Part shown: piece by piece, positions 49,136-59,301 of the stretch | Numbering within the stretch: the stretch's first letter is position 1 | How the letters are laid out: each line of letters opens with the position of its first letter | Source of the DNA: Streptomyces sp. NRRL F-5122 | GTDB taxonomy: Bacteria > Actinomycetota > Actinomycetes > Streptomycetales > Streptomycetaceae | Assembly: GCF_001507435.1 (NCBI RefSeq) | Contig: NZ_LMWH01000241.1 | Location: 62,001-126,000 of the forward strand | Direction of reading: 5' to 3' | Length of the DNA stretch: 64,000 nt | Made by a program: the position numbers and the translations under genes | Notes under the pieces: generated by a model | Seen by the model: the letters and a program-made list of their open reading frames with translations, nothing else | Told to the model about the DNA's origin: nothing | Databases searched by the model: none

Positions 49136-49780
49136 GTCTTCGAACGTACCCGGTACCGGAGGGCGGCGTGCCGGGCCCAGGGGGAAGGGGAGGGCATTGG
49201 GGCCGAGCTGTGACATCCCGTAAGGGCCCGGGGGACGGGAATCAGGGACATATCGGTGACCGTGTCGTTTGCATGCGCATCCTGTGTGTGCCTCCCGGCC
49301 CGAAGGGTGGGACACCCGGCCCGCGCAGGGACTCCGCCGCAGCTCCGAGGCGGCCGAACGAGTGCCACCGCTCCGCCGTCTGTGGCGTACCGGAGCGCGT
49401 CTGTTTCTGTTCGAAACGAGTGATGGCGTTGGATTTTCCTGCCTGATCCCTCTTGATGCCGACTCCGTTCGCCGGTCCGTGGTGCGCGGACGGCTCGACG
49501 CGAACGAGCGCGGCACGGCGCATCGGGGTACGGACGGCGGACGCGACTGCGGAGAGGTGATAGCGACGGTGGAACAGCCCACGCGCCCCACGAAACGCCC
49601 TTCGCACGGTCCGGCACGGTCCGGCCGGCACCGACGTGGCCGCCGGCCGGACGCCTGCCGCCCCTGTCCGCCGCCTTCGTCGCCCGTCGTGCGGCCAGCT
49701 GTCGAACGTATGCGCGATATCCATGGCCGCGAGTCCTTCCGGGAGCTCCGCCCCCGCTGCCGGTGGGAGTTGAGGGCCGC
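49136..49780. other. Intergenic region before the polysaccharide locus
   Basis: Both strands have long open frames, but codon bias and content do not support any gene. A short AT-rich patch around 49,400-49,460 could contain a promoter. The ribosome site and start of the DUF4012 gene are at the right end. Confidence 0.35.
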
Positions 49781-51640
49781 ATGACACGGACCGTCCAGAC
49801 CCTCCCCGACACGGCCGCCCCGCCCACCCCCGAACCCCAGGCCCGGCGGAACCGCCGGCGTGTCCGGCTGCTGCTGTGGGCGCTCGTGGTCGTTCTCCTC
49901 GCGGGCCTCGGGTGGATCCTCGTCACCGGCCTGCTGGCGCGTGCCGAGCTCGTCGGCAGCCGGAACGATCTGAGCAGCCTGCGCACGGGGATGACGACGC
50001 CCTCGGACCCGGCCGCCAGTGCGGGGCACGGCACGGACCGCGGTGAACTCGCCCTGCAGGCCGCCCGTTCCGCGGCGGAACACGCCGAACGCGCCCACCG
50101 GCTCACCGCCGGTCCGGCCTGGTACGTGGCGGCGCATCTGCCGTTCGTCGGCGGTCCCTTCGAGACCGTGCGCGGCGCGGCCGAGGTGCTCGACCGCCTG
50201 GGCGGACGGGTACTGCCCGCCGCATTGCGCACCGTTGACCGCGTCACCGCGGACGCGGGCGGCAGCCATATCAACCTCGCCGAACTGCGCAGAGCCGTAC
50301 CGGATCTCGAGGAGGCCTCGCAGCAGGCGGCCTTGGCCCGAGTGGAGGCGGACAGGCTGCCGCGGCGGACCTGGCTGCATTCCGTCGACCATGCCCGCGG
50401 TCAACTCCTCGCCGGGCTCAAGCGGGTGGCGCCCGTGATGGAGAACGCCGCCGTGGGCGCCCGCCTGTTGCCGCCGATGCTGGGGGAGGGCGGTCCGCGC
50501 CGTTACCTCCTGGTGTTCCAGAACCCCGCCGAGGCGCGCGGGACGGGGGGTATGCCCGGCGCCTACGCCGTGCTGACCGCCGACAAGGGCCGACTGGCAC
50601 TGCCGCAGTTCGGGCGGGACACCGACATGGCGACCGCCCGGCCCACGATCGACATGGGGGCCGAGTTCGCCGCCATGTACGCGCAGTACGACTCGGTGAA
50701 GACCTGGCCGAATTCCAATATGAGCCCGCACTTCCCCTACGCCGCGCGCATCTGGTCCGCCGCGTGGCACGCCAAGAGCCGGCAGCGCGTGGACGGCGTG
50801 CTCTCACTGGATCCGGGCGCGCTGTCCGCACTGCTGGCCGCGGTCGGGCCGGCGCGGTTGGCCGACGGCACGTCCGTCACCGCGGCCAACGTGGTGGACC
50901 TCACCGAGCGCACCAATTACGCGATGTATCCGGACCCGGTCAGGCGCAAGGCCTTTCTGCTCGACGTGGCGCGCGCGGCCGCCGGACGGCTGCTGACCGC
51001 CGCCGGGGACGCCCAACGGCGGCCCGCCCTGCTCCGGGGCCTGTACGAGGTGCTGCACAGCGGGCAGATGACCGTGTGGAGCGCGCACGCGGACGAGCAG
51101 CAGGAGCTGAACGCGCGCCCCGTCGGAGGCTCCGTGCCGCAGGGGCCGGGGGCCTATGCCGGCCTTGTGATCAACAACGCCGCCGGCACGAAGCTGGACT
51201 ACTACCTCGATCGCTCGCTGGAATGGTCGCCCGGGCGCTGCACCGCCGACGGCCGCGAGGTGACCGTCAAGGCGGTCCTCACCAACCGCGCGCCCGTCAC
51301 CGGGCTCCCCCTCTATGTCACCGACCGGCTGGACAAGCCCGCTCATGGGGCCCGCCGGGGCGACAACCGGCTGCTCGTCTCGTACTTCGCGACCGCCGGG
51401 GCGGGGCTGGTGGAGGCGCGCCTCGACGGGAAGGCCGCCCTCTCGGCGCAGGGGACGGAACGAGGACATCCGGTGTACACGTTCGATGTCGAGGTGCCCC
51501 GGGGGACGAGCCGCACCCTGACGCTGCATCTGCTGGAGCCGCCGTCCGACCGTGCGCCCACCGTGCTGCGGCAACAGCTGACCCGCCCCCTGCATGTGAC
51601 GGTACGTCAGGGTCCGCGGTGTGCGGCAGCCGGATCGTAG
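49781..51640 (+). CDS. DUF4012 domain protein
   Basis: This 619-residue protein has an N-terminal basic tail and one membrane helix (LLLWALVVVLLAGLGWILVT), a helical linker and a large extracytoplasmic DUF4012 domain (about 240-600: YLLVFQNPAEARGTGGMPGA, DSVKTWPNSNMSPHFPYAAR, RVDGVLSLDPGALSALLAAV, YAGLVINNAAGTKLDYYLDR). DUF4012 proteins are repeatedly found at polysaccharide loci of actinobacteria and Gram-positive bacteria, and they share features with wall-glycopolymer attachment proteins. It is the first gene of the glycan region here. GTTGAGG lies ahead of the ATG. Confidence 0.88.
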   Translation: MTRTVQTLPDTAAPPTPEPQARRNRRRVRLLLWALVVVLLAGLGWILVTGLLARAELVGSRNDLSSLRTGMTTPSDPAASAGHGTDRGELALQAARSAAEHAERAHRLTAGPAWYVAAHLPFVGGPFETVRGAAEVLDRLGGRVLPAALRTVDRVTADAGGSHINLAELRRAVPDLEEASQQAALARVEADRLPRRTWLHSVDHARGQLLAGLKRVAPVMENAAVGARLLPPMLGEGGPRRYLLVFQNPAEARGTGGMPGAYAVLTADKGRLALPQFGRDTDMATARPTIDMGAEFAAMYAQYDSVKTWPNSNMSPHFPYAARIWSAAWHAKSRQRVDGVLSLDPGALSALLAAVGPARLADGTSVTAANVVDLTERTNYAMYPDPVRRKAFLLDVARAAAGRLLTAAGDAQRRPALLRGLYEVLHSGQMTVWSAHADEQQELNARPVGGSVPQGPGAYAGLVINNAAGTKLDYYLDRSLEWSPGRCTADGREVTVKAVLTNRAPVTGLPLYVTDRLDKPAHGARRGDNRLLVSYFATAGAGLVEARLDGKAALSAQGTERGHPVYTFDVEVPRGTSRTLTLHLLEPPSDRAPTVLRQQLTRPLHVTVRQGPRCAAAGS

Positions 51641-51816
51641 TGCCCCGTGCATCGGCGTGCGGTGCGGCGAGGAGCCGTTCCGGTGCTGTCCGGGCCGTCA
51701 CCCGATGGCACCACCCCTTTGCGGGTTGACTGTTTTGTGCTGAATGCGCCGGTATGGTGCCAGCCTGGATCTCTTCGGTAGTTGTTCCATTTCTTGCACC
51801 ACATGAGGGAGGGCCG

Positions 51817-53736
51817 ATGTGCGGCGTAGCGGGCATGGTGTCGACGGCGTCCCCCGACCCGGCGGCCGTGCGGACGATGTGCGACGTCCTCGCCCATCGC
51901 GGCCCGGACGGTGCGGGGTTCCACACCGACGACCATGTGGCCCTCGGCATGCGGCGACTGGCCGTCATCGACGTCGGCGGAGGAGACCAGCCCGTCTTCA
52001 ACGAGGACCGCAGTGTGATCGCGGTCTTCAACGGGGAGATCTACAACTTCCCCGAGCTGCGCCGGGATCTGCAGGGCCGTGGTCACACCTTCCGCACGAA
52101 CGGCGACTCCGAATGCCTTGTGCACCTCTACGAGGAACACGGCGAGGACTGCGTCCGCCATCTGCGCGGCATGTTCGCGTTCGCGGTGTGGGACGCGCGC
52201 CAGGGACGTCTGCTGCTCGCCCGCGACCGTGTCGGCAAAAAGCCGCTGTACTACCGGGAGACCGCCGGTGAGCTCGCCTTCGCCTCGGAACTCAAGGCGC
52301 TGAGCACGGTCGCCGGCGCCGGGGGCGAGGTCGATCCGGTCGCGCTCCACCACTATCTGACCTATCAGTACGTCCCGGCGCCCTGGTCGATCCTCCGCGG
52401 TGTACGCAAACTGCCGCCCGGTTGCCTGCTCACCTGGCAGGGCGGCCGGGTGCAGGTGAAGCGCTACTGGTCGCTCGACTTCTCGCCGGTCCCCGCACCG
52501 GACGAGGAGGAGGCGGCCGAGCGGACCCGGGAGCTCCTGCTCGAGGCCACGCGTATCCGCATGGTGTCGGAGCGCCCGCTCGGGGCCTTTCTGTCGGGGG
52601 GCGTCGACTCTTCCGCCGTCGTCGCGGCCATGGCGCGGGTCTCCACGGAGCCCGTGAAGACCTTCTCCATCGGATTCGAGGACACCCGGTTCGACGAGCG
52701 GGCGCACGCCCGTGCGGTGGCGCGGCAGTACGGAACCGATCACCACGAATTCGTCGTGGAGGCCTCGGCCCTCGACATCCTGCCCACACTCGCGTGGTAC
52801 TTCGACGAGCCGTTCGCGGATTCGTCCGCGATCCCCTCTTTCTACGTGGCCCAGTTGAGCCGCCGGCATGTGACCGTCGTCCTGAACGGCGACGGTGGCG
52901 ACGAGTCGTTCGGTGGATACACCCGATATGTCCGCATGGCCGGGCTGGAGCGCTTCCGGGTCCACGGGGCCCTGCGCCCGGTCGTCGGTCACATGGGACG
53001 GTCTCTGCTGGCCGCCGGTCCGGCCTGCTCGATGCGGCGCAGGGCGGGCCGCGCGCTGACCCTGCTGGGCGAGACGTCGCAGCGGCGCTATGCCCGGATG
53101 ATGTCCTACTTCATGCCGGAGCAGAAGCAGGCGCTGTACACGGAACGGCTGCTCGAGGCCACGGTCGGGATCGACAGCTACGACCTTGTGGACCAGGCCT
53201 TCCGCGGGACCCGCGCCATCAGCCGGGTGAACCAGCTGATGGACGTGGACGTGAACACCTACCTGCCCGGAGACCTGCTGGTCAAGGTGGACATCAGCAC
53301 GATGGCCAACTCGCTGGAGGCCCGGTCGCCGTTCCTGGACCACCGCCTGATGGAGTGGGCGGCCGGGCTGCCCGCGCAGCTGAAGGTGCGCGGCGGCACC
53401 ACCAAGTACCTGCTCAAGAAGGCCTTGCGGGACTGGCTTCCGCATGAGGTGCTGCACCGGCCGAAGCAGGGGTTCGGGGTGCCGATGGCCCACTGGCTGC
53501 GAACGGATCTGAGGGACGTGGCATGGGACGTGCTCACCGACCGGACAGCGACGGACCGGGAACTGTTCCGGCCGGAGGCGGTGAGAACCATGCTCCGCGA
53601 ACACGAGGCCGGGGAGGACCACGCGCGCCGGATCTGGGCGCTGATGCAGTTCGAACTCTGGCACCGCAGGTTCGTCGACCGGCCGCAGCCCGTGCCGCCG
53701 GCGGTCGCCGGTCAGCCGCTGCGGCACACGGGCTGA
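51817..53736 (+). CDS. asnB: AsnB-type glutamine-dependent amidotransferase (asparagine synthetase-like)
   Basis: This 639-residue enzyme has an N-terminal glutaminase domain starting MCGVAGMV (Cys2 nucleophile), with LAHRGPDGAG and VFNGEIYNFPEL, and a C-terminal synthetase domain with the ATP pyrophosphatase loop FLSGGVDSSAVVA and VVLNGDGGDESFGGY. In glycan clusters such proteins (e.g. WbpS) are thought to amidate uronic-acid residues rather than make asparagine. The UDP-sugar dehydrogenase at 62276 could supply that acid. GAGGG precedes the ATG. Confidence 0.92.
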   Translation: MCGVAGMVSTASPDPAAVRTMCDVLAHRGPDGAGFHTDDHVALGMRRLAVIDVGGGDQPVFNEDRSVIAVFNGEIYNFPELRRDLQGRGHTFRTNGDSECLVHLYEEHGEDCVRHLRGMFAFAVWDARQGRLLLARDRVGKKPLYYRETAGELAFASELKALSTVAGAGGEVDPVALHHYLTYQYVPAPWSILRGVRKLPPGCLLTWQGGRVQVKRYWSLDFSPVPAPDEEEAAERTRELLLEATRIRMVSERPLGAFLSGGVDSSAVVAAMARVSTEPVKTFSIGFEDTRFDERAHARAVARQYGTDHHEFVVEASALDILPTLAWYFDEPFADSSAIPSFYVAQLSRRHVTVVLNGDGGDESFGGYTRYVRMAGLERFRVHGALRPVVGHMGRSLLAAGPACSMRRRAGRALTLLGETSQRRYARMMSYFMPEQKQALYTERLLEATVGIDSYDLVDQAFRGTRAISRVNQLMDVDVNTYLPGDLLVKVDISTMANSLEARSPFLDHRLMEWAAGLPAQLKVRGGTTKYLLKKALRDWLPHEVLHRPKQGFGVPMAHWLRTDLRDVAWDVLTDRTATDRELFRPEAVRTMLREHEAGEDHARRIWALMQFELWHRRFVDRPQPVPPAVAGQPLRHTG

Positions 53737-53840
53737 TCGGCGCCGCGTTCCCGTGCGCCGGGTTCGATTCCCATGGGAGTGCCCGTTCGCAGTGGCGATC
53801 CGACGGGTCTCCTCACCGATGGTCGCGTGGAGGACCAGTT

Positions 53841-55142
53841 TTGCTCACCGGTAGGACGAACTTGAGACCGCTCTCCGCCGCCGTGGCAGGCCGGGTGGGG
53901 ATCCTGGCCGCCGGGCCGGTGGCGGCGTATCTGGCCCTGTTCCACGGCTTTGCGGCCGTTGCTGCGGCGGCGTTGATTTGCTTCGCTCTCGTGGCGTGGA
54001 CGCGGCCGGACATGGCCCTGTTGATGGTGCTGGGACTGGTCCCGGTGATCGCCGCCATCAATCCTGGCGGCACGGTGCTGAAGGTGGTCCTGGGTGCCGT
54101 GGGAGTGCTGCTGTTCCGGATTGTGCTGAGCGGATTTCGCTTGCGCCCGGAGCTGGTTCTGGTATTGCTCACGGCCCTCGCCGTCACGGTGAGTTGTCTG
54201 ATGCCTGCGGCTTCCACCCTCCCCGCACAACGGTCGTGGACTTCGTGGACTCTGTTGCTGGTGGGATTAGGTCTGCTCACCGCCTCGATCCTGGCGCCTC
54301 CCGATCCTCGCCGCATCGCCCAGGTCGTGGCCGGCTCCGGGGCGGGTGCCGCCGGATACCTCCTTGTCCGAGGGGAGTACGCCTCCGACCGCCTGATCGG
54401 GTTGGGCCTGAACCCCAATTACCTGGGAGTCGTCCTCGCGCTCTCCCTGGTCGCCGCCGTGGGTCTGGCACGATTCAGCCGGTCCCGGTCGTGGCTCGTC
54501 CCGGCTGTCGTCTGCGCTCATGCACTGCTGCTGACCCGGTCCCGAGGGGCGCTGGCGACGGCTGCGGTGGGGTTGGCCTGCGTTCTTCTCGCCAGCCGTC
54601 CATTGCGGCACAAGGTGCTGATCGCGCTGGCGATCGCGGCCGCGGCGGTTGTACTGCCGGGCACCTTAGACTCGGTCGAGGGCCACCTGATGGGCGACAG
54701 GACGCCCAGCGAGCTCACCGTCAACACCGAGGTGCGCAAGCAGGCCGCCCTTCTGGCAGTGCGCGTCGCACTCGATCATCCACTGCGCGGCATCGGGTAC
54801 GCGGTGTTCCCCGAATACGCCAGAACCTCGTCCGCGCTGGGCATCTTCATCAATACCCACAACGACTACCTGAGGCTTGCAGCTGAGTCCGGAATGGTGA
54901 CCCTCGCCCTCCTGGTCGCTCTTCTGTGGTTCGGTCTCGCGCGCCGCTACAGCGCGGAACGCGTCGTCCTCCAGGCGCTGTGCCTTGCCTACGCGGTAGG
55001 GCTGCTCTTCGCTAACGCCCTCACAGACCTGGTCATTTCCACGCCCTTCTGGATCTCCCTGGGCTGCTTGCTGGCCCAAGGCAGACGCCGGAAGGCTGAT
55101 CCCCAAACCCTCTTCCGCACGACGTTAAGGAAAGCCGAATGA
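53841..55142 (+). CDS. O-antigen ligase/polymerase (Wzy/WaaL-like) membrane protein
   Basis: This 433-residue protein has about eleven helices and the large extracytoplasmic loop typical of O-antigen ligases and polymerases. IGLGLNPNYLGVVLALSLVA, TRSRGALATAAVGLACVL and HPLRGIGYAVFPEYA are followed by FINTHNDYLRLAAESG, which holds the conserved His/Asn. It joins repeat units into chains, or to an acceptor, at the outer face of the membrane. The TTG start (GGAGG seven bases upstream) is the best choice. Its stop overlaps the next start (ATGA). Confidence 0.88.
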   Translation: MLTGRTNLRPLSAAVAGRVGILAAGPVAAYLALFHGFAAVAAAALICFALVAWTRPDMALLMVLGLVPVIAAINPGGTVLKVVLGAVGVLLFRIVLSGFRLRPELVLVLLTALAVTVSCLMPAASTLPAQRSWTSWTLLLVGLGLLTASILAPPDPRRIAQVVAGSGAGAAGYLLVRGEYASDRLIGLGLNPNYLGVVLALSLVAAVGLARFSRSRSWLVPAVVCAHALLLTRSRGALATAAVGLACVLLASRPLRHKVLIALAIAAAAVVLPGTLDSVEGHLMGDRTPSELTVNTEVRKQAALLAVRVALDHPLRGIGYAVFPEYARTSSALGIFINTHNDYLRLAAESGMVTLALLVALLWFGLARRYSAERVVLQALCLAYAVGLLFANALTDLVISTPFWISLGCLLAQGRRRKADPQTLFRTTLRKAE

Positions 55143-55969
55143 TGGACTGCGAGACTGAGATCAGCCAGGGCCGGCGCTTCGCCTTCGGGCGGAACTGGCT
55201 CCGATTCGGGACGCTGATCGACGAAGAGCGCATCGCCGGTGCCACGAGATCGCTGGAGGCTGCCCTCGGCACATGCGATCTGACCGGACGCACCTTCCTG
55301 GATGTCGGCTGCGGAAGCGGGCTCTTCTCCCTGGCGGCACTGCGTATGGGCGCACGTGTACGGTCGTTCGACTACGACCCCGACTCGGTGAGAGCAGCCG
55401 GAAAGCTCCGCCTGGAATTCGCCCCGGACAGTGACTGGAGCATCCAGCACGCCTCCATCCTCGACGCGGAGTTCGTGCAGCGACTGGACCAGGCCGACAT
55501 CGTCTACTCGTGGGGCGTGCTGCACCATACCGGCGATCTCTGGGCGGCGATGGAGGCCGTCTGCGGCCTCGTCGCTCCCGGGGGAACGCTGTACGTGTCG
55601 ATCTACAACGATCAGGGACCGGAAAGCCGGATGTGGACAGCCGTGAAACGGCGTTACAACGCCTCCGGCGTGCTGGGGCGGCAACTGCTGCTGACCGGCA
55701 GCCTGCTCTATCTCGGCAGGCACGCCCCGCTGCGCGCCGCCCAGAGGCTGACCAAGCGGGTCCAGGGCACCCCGCAGGGGACTGTCCCCCGGCCGCGTGG
55801 CATGTCACGCAAGCACGACCTCGTCGACTGGGTGGGAGGTTATCCCTTCCAGGTCGCCACGCCTGAGGAGGTCTTCTCCTTCTGCCATGAGCGTGGCTTC
55901 GAACTGTCTCACCTGAAGACCTGCAAGGGAGGGATCGGCTGCAACGAGTTCGTGTTCACCCGTGAATGA
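55139..55969 (+). CDS. Class I SAM-dependent methyltransferase
   Basis: This 276-residue protein has FLDVGCGSGLFSLAALRMGA (SAM loop), VRSFDYDPDSV, DIVYSWGVLHHTGDLWAAM and LVAPGGTLYVSIYNDQGPES. It is the ubiE/BioC-type fold seen in sugar or lipid O- and C-methyltransferases of glycan loci. AAGGAAAGC precedes its ATG, which overlaps the ligase stop, so it is translationally coupled. It may methylate a sugar of the repeat unit. Confidence 0.9.
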   Translation: MMDCETEISQGRRFAFGRNWLRFGTLIDEERIAGATRSLEAALGTCDLTGRTFLDVGCGSGLFSLAALRMGARVRSFDYDPDSVRAAGKLRLEFAPDSDWSIQHASILDAEFVQRLDQADIVYSWGVLHHTGDLWAAMEAVCGLVAPGGTLYVSIYNDQGPESRMWTAVKRRYNASGVLGRQLLLTGSLLYLGRHAPLRAAQRLTKRVQGTPQGTVPRPRGMSRKHDLVDWVGGYPFQVATPEEVFSFCHERGFELSHLKTCKGGIGCNEFVFTRE

Positions 55970-56013
55970 GACCTCCGAGGCCGGGTTCCGAGGCACATCA
56001 GGGCGATACCCGG

Positions 56014-57318
56014 TTATGGCACCCCGCCGATGCGCAGTGCTTTGAACCGGTGCTTCACCTCCATCGTGAAGCGTGCCGTCTCGGCGCTCGTAGGGAGCAG
56101 ACACGTCCAGCCGAGTCCGCTCACCCGGCTGAAATACGCCACCTGGAAGGCGACGAGCGTCCCGTACGCCACGGTGGAAGCGAGCGCGCACCCGATTGCG
56201 CCCCAGACGGGAATCGCCACTGCGTTCAATCCGACGTTAACCACCAGTGCGATCAGCGAGGGGAACACGACGAGGCGCGACGACCGCTGACGCAGCAGGA
56301 AATTGGACAGCGGCCGGGCTGCCGACAGCAGCAGGACCCCAGGGACCAGCCAGCCGACGAGTGTGGCCGCGGCCGCGTACGCATGCCCGTACAGCGGGAC
56401 GATCAGTATCGATACCGCGGTCACGGTCGTCACCGCGGACGCGACGCCCAGCAGCATGGTGAACCGGACGATCCGCGCCGTGACCATCGCTGATCCGCTC
56501 ACGTCGCCGTCGAACTGGAGGGAGAGAGTGACCTGTGAGAACACGTCGACGGCTACTCGGCTCAGGTCCGCCAGGGTCACCGCGAGCGTGTAGATCCCGA
56601 CCTCCCGTGGCCCGGCAAGGGCGTTCAGCAGAAAGACGTCCGACCGCAGCAGCAGGTATGCGGCTGCCGAACCGGCGTGAAGCCGTAGTCCCTTGGCACA
56701 CGTCGCGGCGGCGAGACCCAGGTCGGGCAGCCCGAGGGTGACTCCTCCTGCGGCGATCAGCACGGCCAGGGGAGCGGCCATCGAGACCACCCATGCGACC
56801 ACCACCATCTGGACGGTCAAGTGTCCGGTCAATCCGAGGACGACCAGGCAGAGACACTGGGCTACCGCACTCGCCAGCATTGCGCGTCCCGCCACACGGG
56901 TACGGGACCGCAGAACCATGATGTTGGTCCCGTAGAACACGCTCATGCCCAAGGGCACGCCCGCGCAGGCCGTCGCCAGGAGAGAGACGTCCGGAACATT
57001 GGCGCTGCCCTGGAACACCAGGCCGAGCCCGATCGCCACGGCAGCCGCGGCGGAACCGATGACCAGGCCGAGCGGCAAGCTGTTCGCATCGAGGGAAGGT
57101 CGTTGCCCTTCTCGCGCCCACATGGCTGTCTGTGCCTGATCGATGGACAGATGGCCCAGCGTCATGGCGGCCGTGGCGACAGTGACGGCCATGTAGTAGG
57201 TTCCACGTCCCTCGGGTGGCAGAGCTCTCGCCACGACGACGCTGGCGAGAATGCCCATGGCGAGGGTGCCGGCACGGGCCAGCAGTATCCAGGCGAACTG
57301 CGGTCGGCGGTCATCCAC
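56014..57318 (-). CDS. Oligosaccharide flippase (Wzx/MATE-like)
   Basis: This 434-residue protein has about 12 to 14 helices and starts MDDRRPQFAWILLARAGTLA, with VVVARALPPEGRGTYY (the flippase N-terminal signature) and LLLRSDVFLLNALAGPREVG, YTLAVTLADLSRVAVDVFSQ in the middle. Such proteins turn undecaprenyl-linked repeat units across the membrane for a Wzy-type polymerase. The GTG at 57318 has GGGGAGGTG upstream at long spacing. It is on the opposite strand to the ligase and methyltransferase, downstream of the GT4 gene. Confidence 0.88.
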   Translation of the reverse strand: MDDRRPQFAWILLARAGTLAMGILASVVVARALPPEGRGTYYMAVTVATAAMTLGHLSIDQAQTAMWAREGQRPSLDANSLPLGLVIGSAAAAVAIGLGLVFQGSANVPDVSLLATACAGVPLGMSVFYGTNIMVLRSRTRVAGRAMLASAVAQCLCLVVLGLTGHLTVQMVVVAWVVSMAAPLAVLIAAGGVTLGLPDLGLAAATCAKGLRLHAGSAAAYLLLRSDVFLLNALAGPREVGIYTLAVTLADLSRVAVDVFSQVTLSLQFDGDVSGSAMVTARIVRFTMLLGVASAVTTVTAVSILIVPLYGHAYAAAATLVGWLVPGVLLLSAARPLSNFLLRQRSSRLVVFPSLIALVVNVGLNAVAIPVWGAIGCALASTVAYGTLVAFQVAYFSRVSGLGWTCLLPTSAETARFTMEVKHRFKALRIGGVP

Positions 57319-57420
57319 TGTGCCGGAACACCTCCCCGACGACGAACAGCCGGGGCTGTTCGGAAAGCGTGCGGTGCGACGATTCGGACCGGGCCGTTTC
57401 CGTGGGCTCAGGCCGCCCCA

Positions 57421-58605
57421 CTAGACTCCGGACCGGCGCGCGAGCAGTTGCCGGTAGAGCGCGACATACCGGTCCACCATGACGTCGGCCGTGAGGTTGG
57501 CCATGGCCCACTCGCGCGCAGCCCGTCCCAGGGCAGCGGCAGCGTCCGGGTCGCTCAGCAACTGGTGGATTCCCTCGGCGAGGGCCGCCGGGTCCACCGG
57601 GGGCACCAGCACCCCGCGCCCCTCCACAAGCTCCGGGGTGCCGCCGACGGAAGTGGCCACCACCGGCCGGCCGGCCGCCATGGCCTCCATGACGGCATTG
57701 CTGGACCCTTCGTACAGGGATGGCAGCACGACCACGTCGGCCCGGGTCAGAAACCCGGATACATCGGCGCGGGCCCCAAGGAATCGGGCGTCGATCTCCA
57801 GGCGGTCGGCCATCTCCTGCAGTCCGGCGCGTTCAGGCCCGTCACCGATGAGGAGGAGGGTGCAGGGACTTCCCCGGCGACTCAACGCCGCACAGGCTTC
57901 CAGGAGATAGCGGTGCCCCTTGTGGGCGGTGAGATTGGCGATGCACAGCACCACTGGCAGCAGGCTGACGACATCGGCGGGTTCGGCGGGTTCGAATTCG
58001 GTCGGTTGCATCCCGTTGGGGATCACGGCGATCTTGGCCGCCGGTACGCCTTCCTCGCGCCGGACTTCGTCGGCGATCGCGGACGCGTTGGCGACCAGGA
58101 AGTCCGTCCAACGTGTGGCGACCCGTTCCAGCGCGAGTACCACTCGGTTGTCCTTCTTGAAGAAGCCGAGACTCCGCCGCCCCGCCACGAGCACCGGCAC
58201 GCGTGCCAGCCGTGCGGCGGGGGCGGCCGTCATGTAGGCGTGCATCAGGAAGGCCTGGAGAATCTGTGGTCTTTCTTCGCGAAGGAAGACCACCAGGCGG
58301 ACGCATGCACGTAGGTTGGCGATGATCTGCCTTCGTCCGAGGGGGCGTCGGCAGAATCCAAGTTCTACCACGTGTACGCCGGATTTCCGGAGTCCTTCCG
58401 CCCGCGGCCCCAGGTGGAACATGACGAGCATATGGGTCCGGATTCCGCGATCGCTCAGCCCCTGCGCGAGTAGGACGAGCTGTTTCTCCGCGCCGCCGAG
58501 GCCGAGTTGTCCGATCAACAGGCATACTTTCTCGAGTGACTGACCCGGCCTTGTGCGCCGGGTCCAAGGAGCCTGGGGTGCTGGTGTTTTGTCAGTCAAC
58601 GGCAT
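57421..58605 (-). CDS. Family 4 glycosyltransferase
   Basis: This 394-residue GT-B enzyme has CLLIGQLGLGGAEKQLVLLA near the N-terminus, then IPNGMQPTEF, NLTAHKGHRYLLEACAAL, LLIGDGPERAGLQEMADRL, VLPSLYEGSSNAVMEAMAAG (the E-x7-E region) and VPPVDPAALAEGIHQLL. GT4 enzymes transfer a sugar from NDP-sugar with retention. It heads the minus-strand pair with the flippase. The ATG at 58605 follows AGGTG. Confidence 0.93.
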   Translation of the reverse strand: MPLTDKTPAPQAPWTRRTRPGQSLEKVCLLIGQLGLGGAEKQLVLLAQGLSDRGIRTHMLVMFHLGPRAEGLRKSGVHVVELGFCRRPLGRRQIIANLRACVRLVVFLREERPQILQAFLMHAYMTAAPAARLARVPVLVAGRRSLGFFKKDNRVVLALERVATRWTDFLVANASAIADEVRREEGVPAAKIAVIPNGMQPTEFEPAEPADVVSLLPVVLCIANLTAHKGHRYLLEACAALSRRGSPCTLLLIGDGPERAGLQEMADRLEIDARFLGARADVSGFLTRADVVVLPSLYEGSSNAVMEAMAAGRPVVATSVGGTPELVEGRGVLVPPVDPAALAEGIHQLLSDPDAAAALGRAAREWAMANLTADVMVDRYVALYRQLLARRSGV

Positions 58606-58782
58606 GTGCGGCACACCTGTTATTTCCGTGGATCGTGCACATGGTGTCGTAGCGTAGGCGGCATATCGATCGAAGCCATGGTTTCGGCGGTCGCGTGTCC
58701 GCGTGTCACAGCGGAGCCGAGCGCCTCTCGAACGAGTCCCAAAGTCTGCTAAACCCTGCTGGTCCACGGAAGGAACGCCCGT

Positions 58783-59301
58783 ATGAGAAATCGACCATTC
58801 GTCTGGGGCGTCCGCTGTTTCTACAAGCTGATCGCTCAGCGACTGGACCGGCGCATCCCGGGCGCGCGCGTCCTGCGCTGCTGGTGCGCGGAGAAGATCT
58901 GCGCGGAGGTGCGGGGGCCGGTCATGATCCATTCCCACGTCAGCCTGCCACCGACACTGAGGATGGGAAGAGGTGCCGCGATCGGGCAGGGAACCCGGAT
59001 CCTCGGCTTGGGCCGCGTATTCCTCGGCGCTTACGTAAACATGGGCCCGGAGTGCCTTTTCATCACAGGTGATCACCCGGTGCCAAAAGTCGGGGAAAGT
59101 TTCCGTGATCACGCCCCGGTCCATGCCGACATCGTCGTGGAGGAGGACGTTTTCCTTGGTGCCCGGGTGACGGTTCTGCCGGGTGTGACGATTGGCCGTG
59201 GTGCCGCCGTCGGGGCCGGAAGCGTGGTAACAAAAGACGTACCCTCGGACATGGTTGTGGCGGGAAACCCGGCGAGGGTGATCCGCGCTCGTGAGAAGTG
59301 A
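58783..59301 (+). CDS. Hexapeptide-repeat acyltransferase
   Basis: This 172-residue left-handed beta-helix protein has the repeats GRGAAIGQGTRILGLGRVFL, ECLFITGDHPVP, VVEEDVFLGARVTVLPGVTI and GRGAAVGAGSVVTKDVPSDM. It resembles sugar O-acetyltransferases of polysaccharide loci that use acetyl-CoA. The N-terminus is Arg-rich and slightly hydrophobic (VWGVRCFYKLIAQRL), so it may be membrane-associated. GGAAGGAAC precedes the ATG. It is divergent from the GT4 gene (177 bases between). Confidence 0.9.
   Translation: MRNRPFVWGVRCFYKLIAQRLDRRIPGARVLRCWCAEKICAEVRGPVMIHSHVSLPPTLRMGRGAAIGQGTRILGLGRVFLGAYVNMGPECLFITGDHPVPKVGESFRDHAPVHADIVVEEDVFLGARVTVLPGVTIGRGAAVGAGSVVTKDVPSDMVVAGNPARVIRAREK

Noticed and set aside
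49269..49784. 171-codon plus-strand frame ahead of the DUF4012 gene
   Set aside because: The antisense frame is equally open, neither has codon bias, and no family is recognisable.
53757..53790. A GGTTCGATTCCC sequence that looks like a tRNA T arm after asnB
   Set aside because: The stem is only three base pairs, and no acceptor stem, anticodon arm or D arm can be drawn around it.
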